A stretch of DNA of 64,000 nt from Treponema parvum (GTDB lineage: Bacteria > Spirochaetota > Spirochaetia > Treponematales > Treponemataceae), in NCBI RefSeq assembly GCF_017893945.1, contig NZ_CP054257.1, forward strand, positions 1,798,001 through 1,862,000. The letters are read 5' to 3'. Below the pieces are notes generated by a model. The model searched no databases, was not told the origin of the DNA, and was given only the letters and a program-made list of their open reading frames with translations. Position numbers and translations under genes: made by a program. Shown one piece after another: positions 22,795 to 31,206 of the stretch. Within the stretch, counting starts at the first letter, position 1, and every line of letters starts with the position of its first letter.

Positions 22795-24546
22795 TCAGAG
22801 TCTGCCTATTCTGCCCGGCGGCCAAAACCTTAACGCCGTAGTTCCTAAAATATAGCGCCTGTTTACATATTGCGGCGACATATTCGAATAATAAGTAACA
22901 GAAAAATCGTCAAAGTCCGTAAGACGCACGAGTTTTTCATTGTACGAATGTCTCATGTCAAGGGAATTAAAGCGATTATCTCCCATCATAAAATAGCAGT
23001 TTTCAGGAATGTATTGAGCTTTTCCTGAAGCGTCGTTCGCAGGAAAGACGGGCATGTTGCGCCGGTCGTGCAAAAGTATGTAAAAATTAAGCATTTGTGC
23101 CGTTTTAAAATACGAAAGCCGTTTTTCATCGGAATTCTTTTCGCTTGCGGACGCGTTTGAAAACATAAGCTCGGCGTTTCTAAGTATGATTCGGCCGAGC
23201 GTCAGTTTTATCATAAGATTAAGGCGGAAAGCTGCGTCGGTATAAATGTCGCCTCCGACATACCCTGATTTCAAGTCGGAGCGGGCAGTCCAATCCGTCA
23301 TAAACATGGTAAACCATTCGCTTCCGCCTGAGGCGCTTAAAAGTTTTTGCGTTACCGATATGTTTTGGTCAAAAAGGTTGTATTCAAACATGTCTGAAGC
23401 GGTAAAAAGATCTTTCAAAGAATTTTGCTTTGCAGACGGATCTTTAACCGTTCTTCGCGAAAGGCGTTCAAAAGAAGCGGCAATGTCCTTACACTCTTGG
23501 GCAGAGACGGTAAGATCGAGGGAATTGCGCTGCCTTTCACATTCGATCATCAGCTCATATTCTTCGTGCGTAAGAGGAAAATAGCTTATATTCCGCTTTA
23601 TTTTTTCAGGAAGAGAATTAAGATCCCACGCGGCTTTTTTTGCGTCATATTCCACCTGTTTGAAATCGGCGGAGTCCTTTGTGCGCGCATATAAAATTCC
23701 GTCCTGCATAACAAGCTGTTCTCCGGGAACTCCTGCCACGCGCTTTACCAGCGGATCGGCTTTGGGGTCTCCCTTTTCATCGACGTTCAGATTTACGGTC
23801 GTAAACGAAAGCATGTACACAAGCTGCGACACAAACGTTTTTATTTCCGATTTTCTGTCTATTATGTAATGGGGATTTCTGAATACGACTATGTTTCCCC
23901 TTCTGTATGTCTTTAAATACGGAAGTCCGATCTCCGAAAGAGGGAATTTGGGGCCGCTGGCCGTTTTGCCTACTACGACGCGGTCTTTTATAAGAAATTC
24001 AGGAACCATGGATTCCGAAGGAATTTGATAAAGCTGAAAAAAGAAAATTTGGATGAGCAGCACCATAAAAACGGCCTGCAAAAGAGCGTCGATCCATTCC
24101 GCAGCTTCGGTTAATGCACGGAATACAAAACCGCGTTTGGACTTTACAAGGCTCTTACGGGCGCTTTTCCACGAAGGATCATAAGAATAAACGCGTTTTT
24201 CGCTCATATAATACTGCAGGGCGAACGAACATACGGCGATAAAAAGCCAAAATATTACGCACGCAAGATCAAAAATGTAAGAAGTTTCGTGTTCTCCGGC
24301 GCGGCGCAAAATAAAGACGGCCATATAAACATAAGGTTCGTACTGTATGAATTTTCTCACTACGGGAATCAAGCGCATATCGTTTTTTTTAAATAAAACG
24401 AATGAAAAATATGACCGTGCAAATGCAAACAAAATCGAAAGCGGAAAAGCTAAAAACGAAACGTCGGCATGAAAATTTATATTTAAAACAGAAAAAACGA
24501 GCGCGGTAAAAACGGCGCACAAATTCAAAATCCGTATTTTATTCAT
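22795..24546 (-). CDS. lepB: Signal peptidase I, enlarged form
   Basis: LepB removes signal peptides from secreted proteins at the outer face of the inner membrane. At 583 residues it is about twice the common size. Several hydrophobic segments precede the catalytic domain. The catalytic Ser is in IPSESMVPEF (about 178) and the Lys in PLVKRVAGVPGE (about 270). The late box GDNRFNSLDMRH follows only after an insert of about 220 residues (helical, charged) that common LepB lacks. The function of the insert is unknown. The ATG at 24546 lies six bases after an extended -10 box and the gene diverges from the HPt gene across only 45 bases. Confidence 0.93.
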   Translation of the reverse strand: MNKIRILNLCAVFTALVFSVLNINFHADVSFLAFPLSILFAFARSYFSFVLFKKNDMRLIPVVRKFIQYEPYVYMAVFILRRAGEHETSYIFDLACVIFWLFIAVCSFALQYYMSEKRVYSYDPSWKSARKSLVKSKRGFVFRALTEAAEWIDALLQAVFMVLLIQIFFFQLYQIPSESMVPEFLIKDRVVVGKTASGPKFPLSEIGLPYLKTYRRGNIVVFRNPHYIIDRKSEIKTFVSQLVYMLSFTTVNLNVDEKGDPKADPLVKRVAGVPGEQLVMQDGILYARTKDSADFKQVEYDAKKAAWDLNSLPEKIKRNISYFPLTHEEYELMIECERQRNSLDLTVSAQECKDIAASFERLSRRTVKDPSAKQNSLKDLFTASDMFEYNLFDQNISVTQKLLSASGGSEWFTMFMTDWTARSDLKSGYVGGDIYTDAAFRLNLMIKLTLGRIILRNAELMFSNASASEKNSDEKRLSYFKTAQMLNFYILLHDRRNMPVFPANDASGKAQYIPENCYFMMGDNRFNSLDMRHSYNEKLVRLTDFDDFSVTYYSNMSPQYVNRRYILGTTALRFWPPGRIGRL

Positions 24547-24552
24547 AAAAAA

Positions 24553-24561
24553 AGTATAGCA
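24553..24561 (-). promoter_or_regulatory. Extended -10 promoter of lepB
   Basis: Minus strand TG-C-TATACT, ending six bases before the ATG at 24546. Leaderless. Confidence 0.55.
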
Positions 24562-24579
24562 GAAACCGGCATAAAAAAC

Positions 24580-24585
24580 TATATT
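24580..24585 (+). promoter_or_regulatory. -10 box of the HPt gene
   Basis: TATATT ends six bases before the ATG at 24592. No ribosome binding site. Back to back with the lepB promoter. Confidence 0.5.
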
Positions 24586-24591
24586 TTATAC

Positions 24592-24942
24592 ATGGACTTA
24601 CAAATACTTGACGTCAAGCAGGCTATGGATATGATCGATAACGATGAGTCTCTTTTTGCGATCCTGCTTGAAGGATTTTTGAACGACGCACAATTTGACA
24701 AAGCTCGCCTTACACAACTGATAAAACAAAAAAAATTTGAAGAAGCCGCCAGTTCTGTCCATCGCGTAAAAGGGGCTGCAAGACAGCTGTGCGCACAGCA
24801 GCTTGCATCTAAGGGCCAGGAACTTGAAGATATTCTGCGCGGAAAGACTGACGGGAACGCGGCTTTAAAGGCAAAGGAGTTTTTTTCCCTTTACGATAAA
24901 ACCTGCAAAGTTATGTCGGACGAATGCCGAAGGCTGAAATAA
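24592..24942 (+). CDS. Histidine phosphotransfer (HPt) domain protein
   Basis: 116 residues, almost all one HPt four-helix domain. The phospho-accepting His is in SSVHRVKGAARQL (about residue 58), which fits the HxxKG pattern of HPt proteins. Such proteins carry phosphate between a hybrid histidine kinase and a response regulator. No kinase or regulator is adjacent, so the partner is elsewhere. The gene converges on tatD and its end overlaps that gene's end by 32 bases. Confidence 0.85.
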   Translation: MDLQILDVKQAMDMIDNDESLFAILLEGFLNDAQFDKARLTQLIKQKKFEEAASSVHRVKGAARQLCAQQLASKGQELEDILRGKTDGNAALKAKEFFSLYDKTCKVMSDECRRLK

Positions 24943-25753
24943 AATTGCTTTCCAGCCGGCTGCAAAAATTCAAGTACGAATAACTTTCTGCCGCCTGACG
25001 CAAATTAAACGCTTCCTTGTAAACGCGAAGTATTTCCACGGGATGGGTAAACTTTTCGCCCTTTAAAGTTTGAAAAGGAGAATCGGTTTCCAACAATAAA
25101 TTTTGAAGCGGAAGAGAGGAAACGCACGCTACGGCGCGTTTGTTATTGTTTAAAATCTGTTTTCCAAAACTGAAAAAAGCATTTACGCCGCGTTTCAAAA
25201 ACGAAAGCGCTTCCACAGGGCTTCCCGGAAACGAGTGAAATATTACTGCCGGAAGTTTTTTAAGCCGCCTGCCGTCCTCAAAGATCAAATGCATCGCTTT
25301 TCGGCAATGTATGACTACAGGCTTTTTGTATTTTTCAGCAAGGGATATCTGTATGTCCCAAGCTTGCTTTTGCCGCTCTACAGTCCGCTTGAATTCGCCG
25401 TTAAACAGATCGAATCCCGTCTCTCCTACGGCGCATATAAGATCTCTTTGCAGTAAGGATTCCAAAAAATCCGCATTTTCAACGAGAGGATCTTGGGGAT
25501 GCATTCCGAACGCTTCGTGTAAACTAAGCGACTTTGAAATTTCAGGGTCGTCTTTAACGGCTTTAACGATTTGACGCTGTTTTTCAAATTCTTCTTTGTC
25601 GTGAGCGCAAGTGCACGCCCGTAAAAAAAGCCCCTGCGGGATTTTGAATGCCGCGCATAAATCGAAAGGCGGATTTTCCCCTTCCGGCAAATGCAGATTT
25701 TCCGGGCAAGATTCTAAAAACGGTATAAGATGAAAATGCGCATCACAGATCAT
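24911..25753 (-). CDS. TatD-family metal-dependent hydrolase
   Basis: TatD enzymes are metal-dependent DNases. The 280 residues start MICDAHFHLIPFL (metal-binding HxH), followed by GETGFDLFNG (Glu), KKPVVIHCRKA (His) and VIFHSFPGSP. LLLETDSPF follows near the C-terminus with the catalytic Asp, in the family order. I choose the ATG at 25753, six bases after a TATATT box. An in-frame extension to 25927 consists of degenerate Cys/Thr-rich repeats and lacks a start signal. It is slightly divergent from standard TatD (several insertions), so a neighbouring amidohydrolase function cannot be excluded. Confidence 0.85.
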   Translation of the reverse strand: MICDAHFHLIPFLESCPENLHLPEGENPPFDLCAAFKIPQGLFLRACTCAHDKEEFEKQRQIVKAVKDDPEISKSLSLHEAFGMHPQDPLVENADFLESLLQRDLICAVGETGFDLFNGEFKRTVERQKQAWDIQISLAEKYKKPVVIHCRKAMHLIFEDGRRLKKLPAVIFHSFPGSPVEALSFLKRGVNAFFSFGKQILNNNKRAVACVSSLPLQNLLLETDSPFQTLKGEKFTHPVEILRVYKEAFNLRQAAESYSYLNFCSRLESNFISAFGIRPT

Positions 25754-25759
25754 GGCTAA

Positions 25760-25765
25760 AATATA
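25760..25765 (-). promoter_or_regulatory. -10 box of the TatD gene
   Basis: Minus strand TATATT, ending six bases before the ATG at 25753. Leaderless. Confidence 0.5.
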
Positions 25766-25791
25766 TACAAAAAAAATTAAAAAAGACAGAC

Positions 25792-25870
25792 CGCCGCAAG
25801 TTTGAGCGCCGCAAGTTTGGGTGCGATAAATTTGAGCGCGACAGACTGAAGCCCGACACGGCGCACCTAG
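25792..25870. repeat. Degenerate 15-bp tandem repeats
   Basis: About four imperfect units like GAGCGCCGCAAGTTT follow one another upstream of the TatD gene. They account for the low-complexity in-frame extension there. Confidence 0.5.
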
Positions 25871-25947
25871 GACAACCGCACACAGGGTACCGCAAGTTGT
25901 GCATTTAGCATAAAAAAAGCTAAACATGAATATTTATATACCGAAAA

Positions 25948-25997
25948 TATAATAGAACATCTTGAAAACTATTCCTTTCATGGTTTTTCGAGATTGG
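25948..25997 (+). promoter_or_regulatory. Promoter -10 and leader hairpin of the 26008 gene (repeat family B, copy 2)
   Basis: TATAAT at 25948-25953 is followed at the transcript start by a hairpin with ATCTTGAAAAC / GTTTTTCGAGAT arms, then by GGGAGG. The hairpin is related to those at 10139 and 29270. Confidence 0.5.
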
Positions 25998-26007
25998 GAG
26001 GTACTGT

Positions 26008-26226
26008 ATGGGAGCTTACACATTAAAGAGTATAGGAAGTTCAAACGATTATATGACCATTGAACGTGAAATGGACGACGGTTATGTAGTCCGCATAGTG
26101 CGCGACCGCGACGGCTATGACGAAGTTACGACGGATTTTATAAGCAAATCCTTATTTGAAAGCTGTGTAAGAACCGGATACATCACAAAAATCGAAAAAC
26201 CGGTAAAAATCGCCGTAAACACATAA
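26008..26226 (+). CDS. Small conserved hypothetical protein
   Basis: 72 residues, acidic and basic residues alternating (MTIEREMDDGYVVRIVRDRDG), with no Cys pair, membrane segment or signal peptide. GGGAGG lies at good distance before the ATG at 26008 and a promoter with leader hairpin precedes it, so I consider it a real gene. The fold is probably a small beta barrel or sheet; function unknown. About 97 bases of featureless sequence follow before miaA ends. Confidence 0.65.
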   Translation: MGAYTLKSIGSSNDYMTIEREMDDGYVVRIVRDRDGYDEVTTDFISKSLFESCVRTGYITKIEKPVKIAVNT

Positions 26227-26323
26227 AATATCGGGCGGCATTTCATCGATTATGGCGATTACGCTTACCGATTGAGAACTTTTAGCGATCTTAAGCAAAC
26301 CGCATAGTCGGCCGGCGGTAAAA

Positions 26324-27346
26324 TCATAAAAACGCCCCTAAGATCATATCAACGGCGGAAGTAAATTTTACTTTTGCGTCGGGAACTGAAGGCAGCCAGT
26401 TTATACGGATGCCTTTTTTTTCCATACCGCGAAACCACGTTTCCTGCCGTTTTGCAAATTGCGCTATTGCATGATTGAGAGCTTCGTACATGCTTTCTTT
26501 CGCCGCGTATTTTCCTTCAAGGAACTCCGAAATAAATTTGTACTCAAGTCCCAAACTTTCAAGTCTTTGCCAAGAAACGCCGTTTTTATGAAGATCAAAA
26601 ACTTCATCCAGCATTCCGGCGTTAAACCTTTCCCGCAGGCGTCTTTCAATATTTTCCCGCAATACGGGGCGCAAAAGAGTTGTACCTATTATAAACGGGC
26701 GGATTTCGGGTTTAGGCGGCTGGGTTTTTCGGAATTCGATGAGATCGTTTCCGCTCATAAAAGTCTTTATTTCTATGTGACGGATCACGCGTTCGCGGTC
26801 TTTTAAATGCGACGAAGTGTGAAAATCGGGACACATTTTTAAAAGGATTGCGCCGAGTTCTTCAAGCGTCTTTTTTTCAAGATCCTTCCGGAGCGAAGGA
26901 TTTTCCGGCACTGGAACAAGGTCATAATTCCTTACGACCGAATCGATATACATCCCCGTTCCGCCCACAAGGAAAGACATTTTCCCCCTTTCTGAAATCT
27001 GCGAAAACGCCTTATAAAAATCACACTGGTAATCGAAAACGTTGTATTCATAACTCAGATCCGTGATATCGATCAAGTGATAGGGAATTTTCTTTCCGTC
27101 CGGAAGCGTATATTCGTCAATATCCTTGCCGCTCCCCAAGTTAAGTTCCTTATACACCTGCCTCGAATCTGCCGAGATAATCTCTCCGCAGAATTTATCC
27201 GCAAGGCGCACGCCCAGAGCCGTTTTCCCCACGGCCGTGGGACCTAAGAGCACTATCAGGTTGTATTTTTCAAGCGGCAGTTTAACAAAAGAATCTGCGG
27301 CTTTTTCAACTCCGGACACCGCTAGATGATCCTCGCTATTGCGCAT
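26324..27346 (-). CDS. miaA: tRNA dimethylallyltransferase MiaA
   Basis: MiaA adds a dimethylallyl group to A37 of tRNAs reading U-starting codons. The protein shows the P-loop LLGPTAVGKTALG, ISADSRQVYKELNLGSGK, FLVGGTGMY and the late RQETWFR motif. I give the longest start, ATG at 27346 (340 residues), which overlaps the upstream gene by 25 bases. A GTG at 27319, two bases after the upstream stop and behind a GAGG, is an equally plausible start and would remove nine residues. It is the second gene of the RlmI-like/miaA operon, so both products modify RNA of the translation system. Confidence 0.94.
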   Translation of the reverse strand: MRNSEDHLAVSGVEKAADSFVKLPLEKYNLIVLLGPTAVGKTALGVRLADKFCGEIISADSRQVYKELNLGSGKDIDEYTLPDGKKIPYHLIDITDLSYEYNVFDYQCDFYKAFSQISERGKMSFLVGGTGMYIDSVVRNYDLVPVPENPSLRKDLEKKTLEELGAILLKMCPDFHTSSHLKDRERVIRHIEIKTFMSGNDLIEFRKTQPPKPEIRPFIIGTTLLRPVLRENIERRLRERFNAGMLDEVFDLHKNGVSWQRLESLGLEYKFISEFLEGKYAAKESMYEALNHAIAQFAKRQETWFRGMEKKGIRINWLPSVPDAKVKFTSAVDMILGAFL

Positions 27347-28572
27347 TTCAAATATTCGGATTTGGGATCTCCCAATAAGACCGGATGATCGTAAGCCGCT
27401 CCCCGTTTTTCGATTATCTGAACGCGCTTATGACTGTCGGTCGCCGCATGCATGAGCATGCTGTAAAACGTAACCGAATCAAAAAAGTACGAACAGGAAC
27501 AGGTGACCAAAAAACCGCCTTCATTTAAAAGGCGCATTGCACGCAAATTTATTTCCTTATATCCCCCGTAGGCCTTTTTGATCATCTTTGCGCTCTTTGT
27601 AAATGCCGGAGGATCAAGTATTATAACGTCGAATTTTTCACCGCCGGCTTCGTATTTTTTTAAAAGATCGAAAACGTCGGCGCATTCGGTTCTTATGATT
27701 TTTTCAAAACCGTTTATTTTTATGTTTTCACGCACGGTTTCCATCGCTTCGGGTGAAATATCGGCACAGATCACTTCTTTTGCGCCGGCCTTTGCGGCGT
27801 TCAGTCCGAAGGCGCCCGTGTGGCAAAACGCATCAAGAACTTTTTTTCCGCGGCAATAGTGCGCCGCCGCCCTGCGGTTAAATTTTTGATCCAAAAAATA
27901 TCCCGTTTTTTGGCCGCGAGCCAGATCAACTTTCAGTTTTATTCCATTTTCAACGATGGTTATCGTCTCTTCCCGAGCGGCGCCTATCCAGCCGGCAGTC
28001 CGCGCCAATCCTTCTTTTTCGCGCACGTCGGCGTCGCTTCGCTCATAAATTCCGTACGGCGAGCATATTTTTTTCAACGCTTCAAGAATTTCATCTCTAA
28101 AAACTTCGCACGAAAGCGCTAAAAACTGAACGACCAGATACACCTTATGCGCTTCCGTACAGTAGCGTTCCACGATCAGCCCGGGAATAAGATCGGCTTC
28201 GCCGAAGATCAGGCGGTAAGAATCTTCATCGGAATAATTCAGGCGCCGGACGTTAAAAGCGTTGTGAATTCTTTTAGACCAGTATCCGCTCAAATCTTCA
28301 TATATTTTATCTGCATGTTCGTTTCCGATCATACGGACGGTGATTTTCGACGTGCGGTTTATGATTCCCGTTCCTAAAAAACCTCCCGCCTTAGTAAAGA
28401 CTTCAACTCCGCTCCCGTCTTTTACATTGCACCCTGAAAGCGGCGCCTGCGTCTTCTTTCCGTTTTCCTGATATTTTACAAAGTCTATCTCGTTGTCAAA
28501 CACCCACGGAAAGCCCTGCTCGATTTCCTTTTCTTCACGGGGTTTTAAAAATATTCGCGCAAAATCACTCAT
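27322..28572 (-). CDS. Class I SAM-dependent rRNA methyltransferase, RlmI-like
   Basis: 416 residues: an N-terminal PUA-like domain (about 1-90) and a C-terminal Rossmann methyltransferase domain. The SAM motif VLDAFCHTGAFGLNAAKAGA, the acidic loop CADISPEAM and the catalytic-region motif VIILDPPAFTKS, with a later Cys in LVTCSCSYFF, match RlmI/YccW enzymes. Those make m5C in 23S rRNA. The GQKTGYFLDQKFNR segment is typical. The exact target is not provable from sequence. The ATG at 28572 follows a -10 box by seven bases. Confidence 0.92.
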   Translation of the reverse strand: MSDFARIFLKPREEKEIEQGFPWVFDNEIDFVKYQENGKKTQAPLSGCNVKDGSGVEVFTKAGGFLGTGIINRTSKITVRMIGNEHADKIYEDLSGYWSKRIHNAFNVRRLNYSDEDSYRLIFGEADLIPGLIVERYCTEAHKVYLVVQFLALSCEVFRDEILEALKKICSPYGIYERSDADVREKEGLARTAGWIGAAREETITIVENGIKLKVDLARGQKTGYFLDQKFNRRAAAHYCRGKKVLDAFCHTGAFGLNAAKAGAKEVICADISPEAMETVRENIKINGFEKIIRTECADVFDLLKKYEAGGEKFDVIILDPPAFTKSAKMIKKAYGGYKEINLRAMRLLNEGGFLVTCSCSYFFDSVTFYSMLMHAATDSHKRVQIIEKRGAAYDHPVLLGDPKSEYLKCAIARII

Positions 28573-28579
28573 AAAAGCG

Positions 28580-28608
28580 AGTATACACTCAAACCGCTAA
28601 CCTGTACA
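28580..28608 (-). promoter_or_regulatory. Promoter of the RlmI-like/miaA operon
   Basis: Minus strand TGTACA (28608-28603), 17 bases, TATACT (28585-28580), ending seven bases before the ATG at 28572. Leaderless. Confidence 0.55.
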
Positions 28609-28665
28609 ATGAAGACGCTTTTTAATATAATTAATCAAATTAAAAATTCACTTTAAGAGGATCCT

Positions 28666-29250
28666 ATGCTTTTTATTTTCGATATGGGGGGAGTTTGTAT
28701 AACGTCCGCCTCGCTTGAAGAACAGATTTCAGCCAGCCTGAACATCAGCGTGGAACAGGCAAAAGAGTACGCCGTCGACGACAAGGGGCGGGACATGATG
28801 CAGCTTTTAAGCGACGGAGTGATCACGGTTGAACATTATTGGAAGGAATTTTCAAAAAAATTAGGAAGACCGATAACCGCCGACTATTGGCGGCTGGCTT
28901 TGCGCCCCAACCGCATTCCCGAAGTTTATGAAATCATAGGTAAATTGATTAAAAACAAGCACCGCGTAGTCTGCGGAACAAACACAATATCCAGCCACTA
29001 TGACTGTCACCTGGCAAGAAACGACTACGGAATATTCGACATGACGTACGCTTCGCATCAGATGGGAGTTTCAAAACCCGACCCGCGTTTTTGGCAGTTA
29101 ATTTTAAAATTTGAAAAAACTGAGGCGCAAGATACTTTTTTTATAGACGACAGACAGGAAAACGTTGAGGCGGCCGCAAAACTGGGTATACAAACACACA
29201 GATTTACAACCGCCTCAAACTTGGAAGACGCTTTAAAAAACTGGCTTTAA
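28666..29250 (+). CDS. HAD-superfamily hydrolase, subfamily IA
   Basis: 194 residues. Motif I is MLFIFDMGGVC (the nucleophile Asp followed by Met-Gly-Gly in the common DxGGV form), motif II is CGTNT, motif III is the Lys in VSKPDPRFW and motif IV is FFIDDRQENVEAA. These proteins are phosphatases with varied small substrates; the substrate is unknown. GAGG lies well before the ATG at 28666. The gene is followed by a family B hairpin and then the convergent flagellar operon. Confidence 0.88.
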   Translation: MLFIFDMGGVCITSASLEEQISASLNISVEQAKEYAVDDKGRDMMQLLSDGVITVEHYWKEFSKKLGRPITADYWRLALRPNRIPEVYEIIGKLIKNKHRVVCGTNTISSHYDCHLARNDYGIFDMTYASHQMGVSKPDPRFWQLILKFEKTEAQDTFFIDDRQENVEAAAKLGIQTHRFTTASNLEDALKNWL

Positions 29251-29269
29251 CGCTGCCGTTTTAACTAGA

Positions 29270-29309
29270 GAATCTTGAAAAACTCGCCTTAAGCGGTTTT
29301 TCAAGATTC
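29270..29309. repeat. Hairpin between HAD gene and flgE (repeat family B, copy 3)
   Basis: GAATCTTGAAAAAC and GTTTTTCAAGATTC are exact complements around a short loop. It lies between two converging genes and may act as a bidirectional terminator, although T runs are short. Confidence 0.55.
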
Positions 29310-29328
29310 AGTCAATATAGGCCGCTCG

Positions 29329-30720
29329 TTACCGCTTCAAGCTCAAAACAGTTTCAAGCAGCGTATCGGCCGTTTGAATTGTCTTTGCGTTGGACTGAAA
29401 ACCGCGCTGGGTTACAATCATGTCGGTAAACTGATCCGTAAGATCCACGTTTGACATTTCCAAGGCGCCTGCCAAAAGGCTTCCGTTTCCCGCGATGCCG
29501 CTTTCGCCTATTCTTGCAATGCCTGAGTTGTTAGACTGAACATAGGTGTTATCCCCGGCTTTTTCAAGACCGTTTTGGTTTGCAAACGATGCGAGCGCTA
29601 CCTGTCCGATCGTGCGGTTGGTTCCGTTGCTGTAAACGCCTGTAATAACGCCCGAAGAATCGATCTTGAAATTGTCAAGGTAACCCATAGTGTACCCGTC
29701 CTGTGCAAAGGCCTTCGTAGTGCTCTTGGACGCCGATTGTGTAACCGTATTTCTCTGGCTTCCGATCGTGCCGAGATTTATGTTCATAGTCTGACGGTAA
29801 GGAGTTCCGTCGGCGTATGCGTTGGAATCGGGAACGGTAAACGAAGCCTGCAAAACAATTTCTCCCGCCGGATTTGAAACGTTATTAGCCGTGTCTACTG
29901 CGGACTGCAGAGTTCCGGTATTGTCAAAATTCACTAGGAAAGTATTTCCTACACCGTCCGTCGTTCCGATGCCTATGCGGGTCTGCGTAACTTCAGAATT
30001 TTCAGGATCGACTAGCACCGTCGCCAGCCACTGATTAGGATTGCCGGGCACTCGTTCAAAGGAAACCGCCAGATTGTGAGTGTTGCCGAAACTGTCGTAT
30101 ATTTTAAATTCCGTATTCCAAGTACCGCGGGCAACGTCGGCATCGCTTGCGCCTTCAAGAATTTCAGGCGTGTTTTTATCAAGGTTGCAGGCAAAATTCA
30201 CGTTCTGAGTAGCGCGGGCGGGATCCTTAGATCCTACGGGTATCGTGAGATCGGTGGGGCTCGCCGCCGTAGTCAAAACCTGCTCGCCGTTAAGATCACG
30301 CGCCATCCAGCCTTGCACACGCATACCGTTCGCAGGGTTTACGAGAGTTCCGTCCACGTCCAAACTGAAAGCTCCCGCGCGCGAATAAAACGATTCTTCC
30401 CCGTTTTTCAGAATAAAAAATCCGTTACCCTGAATGGCAAGATCCGTAGAAACGCCGGTTGTTTGAAGGTTTCCCTGAGTGAAAACCGTATCTATCGCAG
30501 CGACGGTCATTCCCAGTCCCACTTCCTTAGGATTTACGCCGCCCACTTCGGTCGTAGGCGCGGCGGCTCCTGACATCTGCTGTGAAATCATGTCCTGAAA
30601 ATTAACGCGGCCGCGTTTGAAACCTGTGGTGTTCACATTTGAAATATTGTTACCGATAACGTCCATCCGTGTCTGGTGATTTTGCAGACCGGAAACCCCG
30701 GAATAAAGCGATCTCATCAT
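29329..30720 (-). CDS. flgE: Flagellar hook protein FlgE
   Basis: FlgE builds the hook of the periplasmic flagella. The 463 residues begin [31 protein letters not shown] (in part), the flagellar rod/hook N-terminal motif, and end with the matching C-terminal helix ([19 protein letters not shown]). Lys165 (VGSKDP) and Cys178 (NFACNL) are present at the positions that form the lysinoalanine cross-link between hook subunits in T. denticola. It is the last gene of the flbB-fliK-flgD-flgE unit. In other spirochetes flbD, motA and motB often follow; here a convergent HAD gene does. Confidence 0.97.
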   Translation of the reverse strand: MMRSLYSGVSGLQNHQTRMDVIGNNISNVNTTGFKRGRVNFQDMISQQMSGAAAPTTEVGGVNPKEVGLGMTVAAIDTVFTQGNLQTTGVSTDLAIQGNGFFILKNGEESFYSRAGAFSLDVDGTLVNPANGMRVQGWMARDLNGEQVLTTAASPTDLTIPVGSKDPARATQNVNFACNLDKNTPEILEGASDADVARGTWNTEFKIYDSFGNTHNLAVSFERVPGNPNQWLATVLVDPENSEVTQTRIGIGTTDGVGNTFLVNFDNTGTLQSAVDTANNVSNPAGEIVLQASFTVPDSNAYADGTPYRQTMNINLGTIGSQRNTVTQSASKSTTKAFAQDGYTMGYLDNFKIDSSGVITGVYSNGTNRTIGQVALASFANQNGLEKAGDNTYVQSNNSGIARIGESGIAGNGSLLAGALEMSNVDLTDQFTDMIVTQRGFQSNAKTIQTADTLLETVLSLKR

Positions 30721-30735
30721 ATAGCTACCCTCTTT

Positions 30736-31179
30736 TTAATTACCATACACGGCGTTGATTTTTTCCATATCGTACAGAACGCCGTTTATCTGCACTTTCG
30801 GATTTTCACCGCGGGTCGCGCCTTCCACAATCCCCTGTATAGTAGCGTCGCCCGTATTTATTTCAACGGTTTTTCCTATAGTGTTTACGGCGTCGGAAGA
30901 ACCGAGCATTGTCGCCAGCTTTGCAAAGGAATTGCTCATATTGTTTATCTGCTCAAGCGACGAAAACTGCGCCATCTGTGCAATAAACTCGTTATTGTCC
31001 ATAGGATTTGTAGGATCCTGATGGGAAAGCTGTGTCAGCAGCAATTTTAAAAAATCATCCTTGCCTAATTGCTGACTTGCCGTACGTCCGTTTACCGCAA
31101 GTTTTTTGTTAAAATTGTCGGCGGTCATCTGCACCTGCGCTTTTTCCGCCGCGCTCATGGTTGGACTGAAATCCATCAT
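30736..31179 (-). CDS. flgD: Flagellar hook capping protein FlgD
   Basis: FlgD caps the growing hook and guides FlgE assembly. The 147 residues contain the conserved N-terminal half (LGKDDFLKLLLTQLSHQDPTNPMDNNEFIAQMAQFSSLEQI) with only a short C-terminal part. The protein therefore lacks the Tudor/FnIII-like domain of the longer enterobacterial FlgD, as in other spirochetes. Two adjacent ATG codons (31179, 31176) follow AGGAG; the second has the better spacing. It lies 15 bases before flgE. Confidence 0.94.
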   Translation of the reverse strand: MMDFSPTMSAAEKAQVQMTADNFNKKLAVNGRTASQQLGKDDFLKLLLTQLSHQDPTNPMDNNEFIAQMAQFSSLEQINNMSNSFAKLATMLGSSDAVNTIGKTVEINTGDATIQGIVEGATRGENPKVQINGVLYDMEKINAVYGN

Positions 31180-31206
31180 ATTCTCCTAAAAATTTCCGTA
31201 TAAATC

